Of a stretch of 62,540 nt of DNA, positions 18,722 to 26,788 are shown one piece after another. Source of the DNA: Candidatus Avimonas merdigallinarum. Its GTDB lineage: Bacteria > Bacillota > Clostridia > Oscillospirales > Acutalibacteraceae. The notes under the pieces were generated by a model. That model worked only from the letters and a program-made list of their open reading frames with translations. It was not told the DNA's origin and made no database searches. The stretch covers positions 1 through 62,540 of the forward strand of contig CAJFGS010000012.1 in NCBI GenBank assembly GCA_904377855.1. The letters are read 5' to 3'. A program made the position numbers and the translations under genes. Position 1 is the first letter of the stretch. Every line of letters starts with the position of its first letter.

Positions 18722-19206
18722 GCTGCAGCGTCAAACCGCCCGCCGGGGACGGGGCTCAGCGGCCAACAGGCCGTACTCGCGCGGCGGGGCGCGCAAGCGG
18801 GCAACGCAGCGTTTTGCCCGCTCACAGGATAACGCCGGCCCTGCCGGAGGAGGCTTGTCCGCCAGCCGGAAAGCGCCGGCAAAAGGGATAGGGACGGGAG
18901 GATGCGCGGGGGCCGGGGCCCCGCTCCCTGCCGGGCGAAAAAGGGGGCCCCCGGCAGGCGCGCCGTATGTGGAGAGGCTCCCGGCCCCGGGAACCCCGGC
19001 GGCGTTTGCAGGCTTCCGCGGCTTTTCCAAGAGAGGAACCCGTGCGGCCGGGGAAGGGCGGGGAAGGTTTCTGCCCCATGGGGGCGAGCCGGGTTCACAG
19101 GCGGAAGAAGAGCCGCGGCGGGGTGGGCAGGCATCGCGGGGCACAAGCGGGAAGGAGGGAGCCGGGCGGCCCTCCGCGGCAAACAGGGGTGGAAAGGGCC
19201 GCATAA
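18722..19206. other. GC-rich intergenic stretch, no gene seen
   Basis: About 485 nt between the rplQ terminator and the next promoter. Several open frames exist on both strands but all are proline/arginine/glycine-rich, lack ribosome sites and resemble no family. I see no repeat or RNA structure of note. Confidence 0.5.
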
Positions 19207-19212
19207 GTGTGG

Positions 19213-19218
19213 TATACT
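19213..19218 (+). promoter_or_regulatory. Extended -10 promoter (TGG-TATACT) for the gene at 19252
   Basis: TATACT preceded by TG at the extended -10 position. No convincing -35 box is present. It is 33 nt before the start codon. The same GTGTGGTATA core precedes the acetyltransferase gene at 23972. Confidence 0.5.
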
Positions 19219-19251
19219 GGCGGTACGATTCCTTGGGAGGAGGCAGCGTTC

Positions 19252-20028
19252 ATGGAAAAGGAAACGCGGGAGGCCCGGCCGCGGCCGGAGGAGAGGCCCC
19301 CGGCCCCGCAGGGGGAGGGGACGGCGGAAGCCGCCCGCCGGCAGCTGATCGTCACCGCGGCGGTCACGCTCGCCCTCCTTGCAGCGATCCTTGCCGGGAT
19401 CCTGATTTTCCAGGCGGTCCGCGCCCCCGGCTTTTCCGGCCGCTCGCTGCTGGAGTTCGACGGGCTGACCTACGAGCAGGTGGAAGAATCCACGGAGTAT
19501 GCGGCGCTGGGTCTTCCGTATCCGCTGACGGAGGATTCCCTTGGCGAAAAGGTCGCCGCCCTTTCCGGCAGCCGGGAGGGGACCGTCCTGTACCGGCTGG
19601 AGGGGAAGGAGACCCGGGCGCTGCTGGCAGCGGAAGAGGACGGGGAGCTGGCGCTCTACCGGTTCTGCTATTTTTCGGACGGCGAAGGGCACAGCGGGGA
19701 GGAAATCCTGGCGGTGATCACCGACGGGACGGCGCTCTCCGGTGTGGACATTTACGGGAATACCGGAAGCTGGTCCCGCCTGCTGCGGGACGAGGAGGAA
19801 CTGGCGGCGTTTGAGAAGGCATTTTCCGCCCTTCCGCCTGCCCCGGAGCAGGAAGCGCTGCGCGCCCAGATGGATCAGGCCTCCTGGGACACGATGGTCA
19901 CCCTGCAATGCGAAAACGGGCTGCGGTTCCATCTGAGCGTCTATTCCGAACTGGGCATCGCGGCCGGATTCCGGACGATTTATTCCCTCCCGGCGGATTT
20001 CCTGGCATTTATGCAGGAGGACGGCTGA
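19252..20028 (+). CDS. Single-pass membrane protein of unknown function (258 aa)
   Basis: A cytoplasmic charged N-terminus (about 35 residues, rich in E, R and P) leads into one strong membrane segment (LIVTAAVTLALLAAILAGILIF, ~residues 34-55). An extracytoplasmic domain of ~200 residues follows, acidic and without cysteine pairs or recognisable motifs. The ATG at 19252 has GGGAGGAGG upstream. It stands alone between two terminators, with its own promoter. I do not recognise a family; an anchored extracellular sensor or lipoprotein-like role would be a guess. Confidence 0.75.
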   Translation: MEKETREARPRPEERPPAPQGEGTAEAARRQLIVTAAVTLALLAAILAGILIFQAVRAPGFSGRSLLEFDGLTYEQVEESTEYAALGLPYPLTEDSLGEKVAALSGSREGTVLYRLEGKETRALLAAEEDGELALYRFCYFSDGEGHSGEEILAVITDGTALSGVDIYGNTGSWSRLLRDEEELAAFEKAFSALPPAPEQEALRAQMDQASWDTMVTLQCENGLRFHLSVYSELGIAAGFRTIYSLPADFLAFMQEDG

Positions 20029-20145
20029 GACTCCCGCCGACGAAGGGGCGCGGCGGGGAGAAGCCGGGGCCAAACCATGGCTGTGCGTGGGCCCTTCGGC
20101 ATCCACAGCGGCCGCGGAGGGCAGCACAAAAACGGCATAAAAAGC

Positions 20146-20182
20146 GGGGCAGCTGCAAAATCCCGGATTTTGCAGCTGCCCC
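20146..20182. terminator. Bidirectional terminator between convergent genes
   Basis: A perfect 16-bp stem (GGGGCAGCTGCAAAAT and its complement) around loop CCCGG. The leftward transcript has TTTTT 2 nt after the stem, good for ending the ABC operon. The rightward transcript has only TTTCC, so it works less well for the gene at 19252. Confidence 0.85.
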
Positions 20183-20204
20183 TTTCCGGTATGCGGCGTC
20201 CTCC

Positions 20205-20867
20205 TCAGGCATACTGCTGATTGCGGACGATGCCGATGGAAATGCGGATGGAAACCCCGGCAGCGAGGATAAGCAGGGCGGCGAGCAGGAAGGGGAAGGC
20301 CGAGGCAAGCGGGGCCGGGATGGCAAAGCCTTCCCACAGTTCCTCCGGGACCAGGAACTTGAGCAGGGCGACGGCCGCTATCGGGATGGCGCATACCAGC
20401 AGGATCATCAGCCGGCTTTTGTTCACCCCGAATTTATAAAACAGGGGGAAGAGGACGGACATCAGCAGCACGGCGATGCCGACGCTGGTGAGAAGGGCGG
20501 CCAGCGCCGCCTCCAACGTCGTTCCGCCCTCCGGCCGGAAGGAGGAGAGGGCCAGGTTCAGCAGGGTAATCAGGGAAGCGCCCGCGAGGCCCACGAGGAA
20601 GGAGAGGAGATACCGGGAGAGGACGACCGTCCGCGGGGAAAGCGGGGAGGCGGCCAGCAGCTTCCCGAAGCTGACCTGCTCGTCGTAGGCGAAGCAGTTG
20701 GTGGACATCATAAACAGCAGGACGGAGAAAAAGGAAACCAGGAAAAGCATGTCGCTGAGGGTAAAGGAGAAAATCGCGAGGAGGACGACCAGGTAGATCG
20801 CCAGCATCCGCATCTGCTTTGCCATCAGCGCCCAGTCCTTTTTCAGCAGGCCCAGGATTTCTTTCAT
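20205..20867 (-). CDS. ABC-2 type transporter permease (220 aa)
   Basis: A polytopic membrane protein with about six hydrophobic segments. It begins MKEILGLLKKDWALMAKQMR and has MSTNCFAYDEQVSFGKLLAASPLSPRTVVLSRY, the cytoplasmic motif of the ABC2_membrane_5 family found with YtrA-type regulators. It pairs with the ATPase at 20916, 49 nt upstream. The substrate is unknown; relatives respond to cell-wall antibiotics or bacteriocins. The last gene of a three-gene leftward operon. Confidence 0.85.
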   Translation of the reverse strand: MKEILGLLKKDWALMAKQMRMLAIYLVVLLAIFSFTLSDMLFLVSFFSVLLFMMSTNCFAYDEQVSFGKLLAASPLSPRTVVLSRYLLSFLVGLAGASLITLLNLALSSFRPEGGTTLEAALAALLTSVGIAVLLMSVLFPLFYKFGVNKSRLMILLVCAIPIAAVALLKFLVPEELWEGFAIPAPLASAFPFLLAALLILAAGVSIRISIGIVRNQQYA

Positions 20868-20915
20868 TGTTACCGTTCTTCCTTTCTTGCCGCATCGCGG
20901 CGGATTGTGCGGCCC

Positions 20916-21809
20916 TTATCGAGGCGGGAGAGGCGCGCCGGCGGCGCCGCCTTTCCCGGCCTTCCGGCCCCGGGTGAAAAAGAGCATGATTTCTTCAATG
21001 GTGGGCCGCTCGGCGACCAGGCCGGCCAGGGCCGCCTGCCGCCGGATTTTGCTCAGGGCTTCGAACCCGTATTCGTTCTTCCGCACCCCGATCAGCAGGC
21101 CCGGGTCCAGCTTTTCCAGCTGGGCGGCGCTGCCCTTGAGCAGCACATACTGCTCCTTCAGCCGGTCCTTTTCCTCGTGGAAGAGCAGCCGTCCGTCGTC
21201 GATCAGCGCGATGGTGTCCGCCACCTTTTCCAAATCGCTGGTGATGTGGGAGGACAGGACGATGGAATGGTGCTCGTCCTGGAGGTATTCGAGGAACATC
21301 CCCAGAATCTCGTCCCGCACCAGCGGATCCAGCCCGCTGGTCGGCTCGTCGAGAAGGAGGAGGCGGGGATGGTGGGCCATCGCCGCCGCAATGGAGAGCT
21401 TCATCTTCATCCCGCGGGAAAACTCCTTGACCACCTTGGTTTCCGGGAGGGAAAAGCGGTCCAGCAGCCGGCGGAAAAAGGCGGGGTCCCAGCTGGGATA
21501 AAGGGCGCCCATATAGGCGTTCACCTGCCGGGGGGAGAGGATTTCGTGGAAGCAGGGCTCGTCGAACACCACGCCTACCTGCGCCTTTATCTCCCGCTCC
21601 TTTTGAAGGTTATCCATCCCGAAAATCCGGACGGTGCCGGCGTCCCGCCGGATAAGGTTCAGGAGGAGTTTGAGGGTGGTGCTTTTCCCCGCGCCGTTCG
21701 CCCCGACCAGGCCGGTGATGGTCCCCTCCTCGATCGTGAGAGTGAGATCCTGTAGCGTAAAGCCGGGGTATTCCTTGCGCAGACCCTGGATTTCGATGAC
21801 CGGTTGCAT
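20916..21809 (-). CDS. ABC transporter ATP-binding protein (297 aa)
   Basis: A cytoplasmic ATPase: Walker A GANGAGKST, signature FSRGMKMKLSIAAAMA (divergent LSGGQ, common in this exporter class), Walker B LLLLDEPTSGLD, H-loop SSHI. The C-terminal ~80 residues are an exporter-specific extension. Start at 21809 (MQPVIEIQGL) follows AAGGA by 8 nt; the longer ATG at 21833 lacks a site. It is probably cotranscribed with the GntR regulator and the permease. Confidence 0.9.
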   Translation of the reverse strand: MQPVIEIQGLRKEYPGFTLQDLTLTIEEGTITGLVGANGAGKSTTLKLLLNLIRRDAGTVRIFGMDNLQKEREIKAQVGVVFDEPCFHEILSPRQVNAYMGALYPSWDPAFFRRLLDRFSLPETKVVKEFSRGMKMKLSIAAAMAHHPRLLLLDEPTSGLDPLVRDEILGMFLEYLQDEHHSIVLSSHITSDLEKVADTIALIDDGRLLFHEEKDRLKEQYVLLKGSAAQLEKLDPGLLIGVRKNEYGFEALSKIRRQAALAGLVAERPTIEEIMLFFTRGRKAGKGGAAGAPLPPR

Positions 21810-21960
21810 AGGACTCTTCCTTTCTGCTTTCATGGGTTTAAAACGGGCGCAGCGATCCAGGCCCCCTCCGGCGGCGCCTGCCGGGGGAAGCGAAAGAAGG
21901 CTGGTTCCGGGAGAAATGCCCGCCCCGGGTCAGGCCGCCGTTCCCAGTCCGCCGGGAGGC

Positions 21961-22341
21961 TTAGGCGGGGTCGTCCTCGTACAGGAGCGCGAGGAGGTCC
22001 GCCAGCTCCTGCCGGCCAATCCCCGCGGTTTTGGCGGCGGCGACCGCGTCCGAGAGATGCTGTTCCACCGCCCGCCGCTGTTCCTCCCGTACCAGTTCCA
22101 TGTTCTGGGGGGCGACAAAGCTCCCTTTCCCCGACATGGTTACGATGAACCCCTCCCGTTCCAATTCCTCATACGCCCGCTTGGTGGTGATGACGCTGAT
22201 GCGCAGTTCCTTGGCCAGCAGGCGGATGGAGGGGAGGGCCTCGCCCTGTGCGAGTTCCCCGGAAAGGATGGCGTTTTTGACCTGGGTGACGATTTGTTCG
22301 TAGATCGGGGCTTCTCCGGTGTTTCGGATGATGATGTTCAA
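21961..22341 (-). CDS. GntR-family regulator, YtrA subfamily (126 aa)
   Basis: An N-terminal GntR winged helix (APIYEQIVTQVKNAILSGEL, LPSIRLLAKELRISVITTKRAYEELEREGFI, GKGSFVA) plus a short helical dimerisation tail, the YtrA layout. It is the first gene of the operon with an ABC ATPase and permease, so it probably represses its own operon until the transporter is needed. The AT-rich dyad at 22356-22390 over its promoter is the likely operator. Confidence 0.9.
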   Translation of the reverse strand: MNIIIRNTGEAPIYEQIVTQVKNAILSGELAQGEALPSIRLLAKELRISVITTKRAYEELEREGFIVTMSGKGSFVAPQNMELVREEQRRAVEQHLSDAVAAAKTAGIGRQELADLLALLYEDDPA

Positions 22342-22355
22342 ACTGTCCCCTCCGT

Positions 22356-22390
22356 GTATCTACTGTATATATAGTATATACACAGTATAC
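22356..22390. promoter_or_regulatory. AT-rich inverted repeat, probable YtrA-type operator
   Basis: A 35-bp imperfect palindrome centred on 22373. The outer arms are GTAT/ATAC and the inner arms TGTATATA/TATATACA, with 12 of 16 positions symmetric. It covers the -10 box and the start of the GntR/ABC transcript. Confidence 0.6.
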
Positions 22391-22402
22391 TCAGAATGTC
22401 AA
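22373..22402 (-). promoter_or_regulatory. Promoter of the GntR-ABC operon
   Basis: Reading leftward: TTGACA (22402-22397), an 18-nt spacer, TATACT (22378-22373). The start codon lies 32 nt further on. GAGGGGA is the ribosome site. Confidence 0.8.
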
Positions 22403-22481
22403 GGGATAAAAAGTAGGATCTGAAAAATTTTTTTGCTTTTCCCCGGCGCCCTCCGCGGCCAGCCGACGGGGGCAAAAGCCG

Positions 22482-22521
22482 AAAAAAGCCCCCCGCACAG
22501 GACAAGGCCTGCGCAGGGGGC
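22482..22521 (-). terminator. Intrinsic terminator of thiT
   Basis: A 14-bp stem, GCCCCCTGCGCAGG paired with CCTGTGCGGGGGGC (one wobble), followed leftward by TTTTTT. It lies 33 nt after the thiT stop. Confidence 0.85.
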
Positions 22522-22554
22522 GGGCAAAGGCGGGGCAGGAGGCTCTCCGGCGGC

Positions 22555-23575
22555 TCAGACAGCCTGCCGTTTGGCGCGGCCGCGGAAAATAAGGAAAGCG
22601 GCCGCGGCCAGCACGCAGAGGGTCAGCAGGATCATCTGGACCCAGCTGGCGGAGGTCAGTTCGCCCTCCCGGACGGTCAGCACAATGAACACCACGTCGA
22701 ATACGGCGGCTGCGGCGACCCCGATGGAAGGCAGGGCGCGGAACAGGCCCTTCAAGCTCACCGTGCTGTCCGCCGGCACGCGGGAGGCCAGCCAGGAGCA
22801 CAGGAGGAACAGGACGATGCCCGCGCCGGTCACCGCCGCCAGCAGCCCCCAGTTGGCCTGGGTGATGCCGGTGATGTCAAAGTCGCCGGTCTCGGGGTTC
22901 TGGAGCAGGAAAAAGAAATGCTGGATGTCGAACACCGCGGCGGCCGCCAGCAGGGCTTTGCCGATGCCGGACCAGAGCAGCGCCAGATCCGGCGCCTTCG
23001 CCTGGGGGGCCGTCCGGGTGATGGATTCGCTGCGGAAATCCAGCACCTTCGAGAGATAAATGGCCCCCACCACGGTAACCAGCGTTTCCGGCACCATATA
23101 GGTGGCGTTGTAGGCCAGGGAGTAAAGCAGCGCCTGCGAGTCGGGGATCGAGAGCCCCGCCCATACCGTGCAGCCGGAAATAACGTGGAAGACATACCGC
23201 AGCGCGCAGGCCAGCACCGTGCCGGCCGTGAGCTCCGCCCCCTGGCTGCCCAGCCTGCCCCGGAACACCCCGGCCACCCCGAGCACCGTAAAGGCGAGGA
23301 TATAGTCCAGCAGGATGACCGCCGCGGCGGACAGCGCATCCACCCCCCATGACGGTTTTCAGCCCCGTCAGCAGCTGGAGGATGCTGTACGCCAGCGCCG
23401 TAAAGGATCCCCAGGCGGCGCCGTAGCGGTAGGCGATCAGGATAATCGGGAGCATGCTGAACGCGGTGACGCTACCGCCGTAGGGCAGGTCGACGATTTT
23501 CAGCAGGCTGAGGATGGTGGCAAACGCCAGCATGATGGCGCTCTCCGTCAGGCGGAGAGCTCGTTTCTTCTCCAT
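22555..23575 (-). pseudogene. thiT: ThiT thiamine transporter with extra C-terminal membrane domain; one frameshift
   Basis: ECF S component binding thiamine. The first part (MEKKRALRLTESAIMLAFATI, KIVDLPYGGSVTAFSMLPIILIAYRYG, WGSFTALAYSILQLLTGLKTV) and the next (DALSAAAVILLDYILAFTVLG, then YNATYMVPETLVTVVGAIYLS) are consecutive pieces of one ThiT but lie in different frames. The break is at a C6 run (23343-23348); one base fewer restores MGVDALSAA. After the usual ~195 residues come ~150 more with about four membrane segments, which standard ThiT lacks. The start at 23575 has GAAAGGGG upstream. A TPP riboswitch precedes it, confirming thiamine regulation. The frameshift may be an assembly error. 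Confidence 0.85.
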
Positions 23576-23658
23576 GAAAAAGGCCCCTTTCGCAAAGGGC
23601 GGCATCCGGCCGCCCGGTTTGGACTGTTCCCGCCGCAGGCAATGCCGCGATGTGCAAA

Positions 23659-23683
23659 GCCCTCCACAGCGTTTGTGGAGGGC
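23659..23683 (-). terminator. Attenuator hairpin in the thiT leader
   Basis: A 10-bp stem GCCCTCCACA/TGTGGAGGGC with loop AACGC (leftward reading), followed by TTTGC. It lies between the TPP aptamer and the thiT start. The T-run is weak, so it may act as terminator or as part of the expression platform. Confidence 0.6.
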
Positions 23684-23737
23684 TCACAGGCACAGAGTTA
23701 CGCACGCGGTCCTCCCGCGCGCGAACGCGATGAAAAC

Positions 23738-23823
23738 ATCCCTCCGCCGGCATTACCCGGATCAGGTTCAGGGTTTGGAGCCGCGGGCTCCCTCTCAGCC
23801 GGCCGGTTCGCCAGCACCCCTTG
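23738..23823 (-). ncRNA. TPP riboswitch (THI element)
   Basis: Read leftward, the aptamer shows GGGGTGC, then GCTGAGAGGGA, then ACCCTGAACCTGATC, then GGGTAATGCCGGCGGAGGGA, the hallmark conserved blocks of the thiamine pyrophosphate riboswitch. A short P3-type stem (GCCCGCGGC) separates the two halves. It controls thiT: thiamine pyrophosphate binding would favour the downstream hairpin and shut off expression. Confidence 0.96.
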
Positions 23824-23881
23824 TCGTTTCTGGTGGCAGCAGTTCCGTTTCTGCCGTGCGGCAGTTCCCGCCGGCCTTTCT

Positions 23882-23910
23882 ACTATATCCGGCTTCCCCG
23901 CATTTGTCAA
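23882..23910 (-). promoter_or_regulatory. Promoter of the TPP riboswitch-thiT transcript
   Basis: Leftward TTGACA (23910-23905), a 17-nt spacer and TATAGT (23887-23882). About 60 nt separate it from the aptamer. Confidence 0.85.
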
Positions 23911-23971
23911 GGGGAGGCTTCCCGCCGCAGCAATAGGGAAAAAGCAGGGTGCAGGGAGGCCGTCCGTGTGG

Positions 23972-23977
23972 TATAAT
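23972..23977 (+). promoter_or_regulatory. Extended -10 promoter (TGG-TATAAT) of the acetyltransferase gene
   Basis: A perfect TATAAT with an upstream TG and no good -35 box, about 75 nt before the start at 24052. Confidence 0.55.
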
Positions 23978-24051
23978 CATCCTGCCGCCGCAAAGGGGAA
24001 GGGCCGGGCCGTTTCTCCTTTGCGGCCGGGAAGGGAAAAGGAGGGAATGCC

Positions 24052-24918
24052 ATGCCGTATACCTTGGAAAAACAGGTGAGGGATCGGGCGCCGCTGCGCC
24101 GGAGCTTTTTTGCGCTGGCGGAGGAGGTGTTTGGCCTGTCCTTTGAAAGCTGGTATGAAAACGGGTACTGGACCGGGAATTACCTCCCCTATGCGCTGGC
24201 GGACGGCGGGAAGGTGGTTGCAAACGCGTCGGTGAACCGGATGGATTTCACCTGGAGGGGGACGCCCAGGCGCTATATCCAGATAGGCACCGTCATGACG
24301 GCGCCCGCCTACCGGGGACAGGGGCTTTCCCGCCGCCTGATAGAGGAAATCCTGGCCGACTGGGAAGGGGCGTGCGACGGCCTTTATCTGTTTGCCAACG
24401 ACACCGTCCTGGATTTTTACCCGAAATTCGGCTTTGAAAAGGCGGCGGAATACCAGTATACGCTGCCCGTCTCCCCCGCTGCCGGCGATTTCCGGAGGCT
24501 GGACATGGGCCGGGAGGAGGACCGCCGCACCCTGCTGCGCTGCTACCGGAAATCCAACCCCTTTTCCGCCCTGGCGTTCTGCCAAAACGAGGGGCTGCTG
24601 ATGTTTTACTGCGGGGCCTTCCTGAAGGACAGCGTCTATTACTCCCCGGAACTGGATATGGCCGGCATCGCGGAGCAGGAGGGGGACACCCTGCTTTGCC
24701 ACGATCTCTTCGGGGAGGGGGCTTGTTCCCTGGCGCGGGCGGTTTCCCGACTGGCGGCGCCTGGTACAACCCGGGCCGTCCTCCATTTCACGCCGAAGGA
24801 GACCGCCGGCTGCCTGTGCGCGCCTCTCGAAGGCGAGGACACGCTGTTTATCCTCCGGGGGAAGGAGAACCTCTTCCGGGCGGAGAAGGCCATGTTCCCG
24901 TCGCTGTCCCACGCCTGA
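24052..24918 (+). CDS. GNAT-family N-acetyltransferase (288 aa)
   Basis: The N-terminal ~130 residues form a GNAT fold: IQIGTVMTAPAYRGQGLSRRLIEEIL is the acetyl-CoA binding motif A (R-G-Q-G), and LFANDTVLDFYPKFGFEKA is motif B with the F-Y-x-K-F-G-F ending. A second ~150-residue region follows (LDMGREEDRRTLLRCYRKSNPFSALAF onward), as in two-domain acetyltransferases; it may be a degenerate partner fold. The substrate is unknown. AAAGGAGGG precedes the ATG. Monocistronic. Confidence 0.88.
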   Translation: MPYTLEKQVRDRAPLRRSFFALAEEVFGLSFESWYENGYWTGNYLPYALADGGKVVANASVNRMDFTWRGTPRRYIQIGTVMTAPAYRGQGLSRRLIEEILADWEGACDGLYLFANDTVLDFYPKFGFEKAAEYQYTLPVSPAAGDFRRLDMGREEDRRTLLRCYRKSNPFSALAFCQNEGLLMFYCGAFLKDSVYYSPELDMAGIAEQEGDTLLCHDLFGEGACSLARAVSRLAAPGTTRAVLHFTPKETAGCLCAPLEGEDTLFILRGKENLFRAEKAMFPSLSHA

Positions 24919-25006
24919 CCCCCGCCCGTTTCCGGGAGCCGGGCGGGAAAGCCGGGATAAAAGCGGGGCGGGCGCGGAAAGAGGCAGGAAAGAAAATCAG
25001 GGGCAA

Positions 25007-25038
25007 GGGCGTCCGTCCTCACCGGCGGGCGCCCTTTT
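25007..25038 (+). terminator. Probable terminator after the acetyltransferase gene
   Basis: GGGCGTCCG pairs with CGGGCGCCC (9 bp, one wobble) and is followed by TTTT. It lies about 90 nt after the stop codon. Confidence 0.6.
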
Positions 25039-25166
25039 CCTGCGCAGCCGGGGCGGTTTTGGAGAAAAAAGCCCGCCAAACGGCGGGCCGGCCTCTCCCG
25101 CGGCCAGGCGGCCGGGTTATAAAGGAAGAAAATTTCCTGTTTTTGCCATCTTTTTGTCAAAATCCC

Positions 25167-25195
25167 TTGGATTTTTCTGGAAAACAGATTATAAT
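25167..25195 (+). promoter_or_regulatory. Promoter of the GntR-LacI hybrid regulator
   Basis: TTGGAT (25167-25172), a 17-nt spacer, TATAAT (25190-25195). The following ~80 nt are AT-rich, unlike their surroundings. Confidence 0.75.
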
Positions 25196-25278
25196 AATTC
25201 TATCCATAATTTTATTGTATTCTAGCGGAAATGAACAGGGGAGATCGGCGAAAAAAAGAGGAAAGCAGGAAAAATGGG

Positions 25279-26382
25279 ATGAAAAATACGCTCAAGTATG
25301 CGCAGTGCTACGACTATATGCTGGACTATATCCGGAAGAACCGGTATAAAAAGGACGACCGTCTTCCCACAGGAAAGGAAATCGCCGATACCCTGGGGGT
25401 CAGCCGGATTACGGTTCAGCGGGCGCTGACCGAGCTGCAGGAGGCTGGGATCATTTACCGGATACAGGGTAGCGGCACCTTCCTGGCAAAGGACATTGAC
25501 GAGGAGCCGTCGGAAGGGATGATGATTATCCCCATGGTGGTTTCCCACGACGGCGCGAGCACCCGCAGCTTTGAAATGATTCAGGGGGCGGAGGCTTTTT
25601 TCAGCGAGCACAATGGGTATCTCACGGTGCATAATTCGCACAATTCCGCGGAGCAGGAGGTCGAAATTGTCAACCGCCTGCTGACCGATTCTTTCCGCTC
25701 CCTGCTGGTTTTCCCCGTGTCGGATAAGGCGAACGGAGCATACTATTACCAGCTGATCCGGGACGGGGTGAACCTGGCGTTCCTGGATCATGCCCCCGGC
25801 GGGATTAGCTGCAACCTGGCAAAAAGCGACAACGTAAACGGAGGGCTCCTGGCGGTCGAGCATTTGATCAGCCGCGGCCACCGGCGGATAGCGGCGGTAT
25901 GCCCCGCGGATATGCTGTCCCACCCGGCGTTCCAGGAACGTTTCCTGGGATACCGTTTTGCCCTGCGTCAGCACGAGCTGGAAGGGCGGAAGGAATATGC
26001 GGTGCTCTGCGCAGCCCGGGAAGAGATCCCCGACGCGGTGGAACGGCTGTTTTCCAGCCTTCAACCACCTACCGCGGTTTTTGCGCTGGACGATCTGTCC
26101 GCCGCGCAAACCGCCGACGAGGTGCGGCGGCTGGGGTACCGGGTCCCGGAAGACGTGGCGGTGATCGGGTTTGGCGACGAGGAGGAGCTCTGCGTGGCGC
26201 AGCCCAAAGCCCTTTCCTCGGTGGCACAGGATTTTTTTGAAATCGGGTACGCAGCGGCTTTCCTGCTGTACCATGCCATGCGGAGCGCCAAGAGGGGCGC
26301 CTGCGAATATAGGGTGCCGGTGCGGGTGGTGGCGCGTGCTTCCACCAACGGGCGTGCGGCCGTCCCTGCCGCTGTAAAATGA
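25279..26382 (+). CDS. GntR/LacI hybrid transcriptional regulator (AraR type, 367 aa)
   Basis: The N-terminal ~70 residues are a GntR winged helix (YDYMLDYIRKNRYKKDDRLPTGKEIADTLGVSRITVQRALTELQEAGIIYRIQGSGTFLA). The rest is a periplasmic-binding-protein-like sugar-sensing domain of the LacI/GalR type (GLLAVEHLISRGHRRIAAVC, FALDDLSAAQTADEVRRLGYRVPEDVAVIGFGDEE). This is the architecture of AraR-like repressors. No sugar genes adjoin, so the effector and targets are unknown. Start 25279 is chosen for the AGGA site; 25231 is an in-frame alternative. Confidence 0.88.
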   Translation: MKNTLKYAQCYDYMLDYIRKNRYKKDDRLPTGKEIADTLGVSRITVQRALTELQEAGIIYRIQGSGTFLAKDIDEEPSEGMMIIPMVVSHDGASTRSFEMIQGAEAFFSEHNGYLTVHNSHNSAEQEVEIVNRLLTDSFRSLLVFPVSDKANGAYYYQLIRDGVNLAFLDHAPGGISCNLAKSDNVNGGLLAVEHLISRGHRRIAAVCPADMLSHPAFQERFLGYRFALRQHELEGRKEYAVLCAAREEIPDAVERLFSSLQPPTAVFALDDLSAAQTADEVRRLGYRVPEDVAVIGFGDEEELCVAQPKALSSVAQDFFEIGYAAAFLLYHAMRSAKRGACEYRVPVRVVARASTNGRAAVPAAVK

Positions 26383-26487
26383 TGCGGGCGCCGGCGGCCG
26401 GCGGCGTTTCAAAGAACGGGGAGGGGAAGGATTCCTTTCATTCCCTGCCGGCTGGGCGTAAAAATTGGGATTTTTTTAAGGAGAGCC

Positions 26488-26516
26488 TTGACAAAAGAGG
26501 GTTTTCTGCGTATAAT
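26488..26516 (+). promoter_or_regulatory. Promoter of tRNA-Arg
   Basis: A consensus sigma-A promoter: TTGACA (26488-26493), a 17-nt spacer, TATAAT (26511-26516). It is 72 nt before the tRNA. Confidence 0.88.
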
Positions 26517-26588
26517 CGTATTCGTCGCTTGAAAAGGGGCGGTTATTGCGCCGCCTGCTGCGGAGAGCGGCAAAAAGGAATAGGGTAT

Positions 26589-26664
26589 GCGCTTGTAGCT
26601 CAGTGGATAGAGTGCCCGGCTACGAACCGGTAGGTCGCAGGTTCGAATCCTGCCAGGCGCGCCA
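26589..26664 (+). tRNA. tRNA-Arg (anticodon ACG)
   Basis: A cloverleaf with acceptor GCGCTTG/CAGGCGC, D arm GCTC...GAGT, anticodon loop CTACGAA (ACG at 26622-26624), a T arm with GGTTCGAATCC and encoded CCA. Its 3' side borders the AT-rich island, a typical integration position. Confidence 0.95.
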
Positions 26665-26665
26665 G

Positions 26666-26700
26666 AAAATAACGAGTTTCATTTGAAACTCGTTATTTTT
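26666..26700 (+). terminator. Terminator of tRNA-Arg
   Basis: A 15-bp stem AAAATAACGAGTTTC/GAAACTCGTTATTTT with a 4-nt loop ATTT, ending in a T-run. Confidence 0.9.
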
Positions 26701-26749
26701 GTTTTTAGATAAGATTTTAATTATTATTCCAACCTTTTCAGATTTTCGT

Positions 26750-26761
26750 GTCTATATAGAC
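26750..26761. promoter_or_regulatory. Palindrome before the sigma factor gene
   Basis: GTCTATATAGAC is perfectly symmetric and is flanked by TTTCG and GAAA, which extend the symmetry imperfectly. It lies 28 nt before the GTG start. It may be an operator or the promoter recognised by the sigma factor itself. Confidence 0.35.
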
Positions 26762-26788
26762 GAAAGCGCTTTCAAGGAGGAAAAGCAG

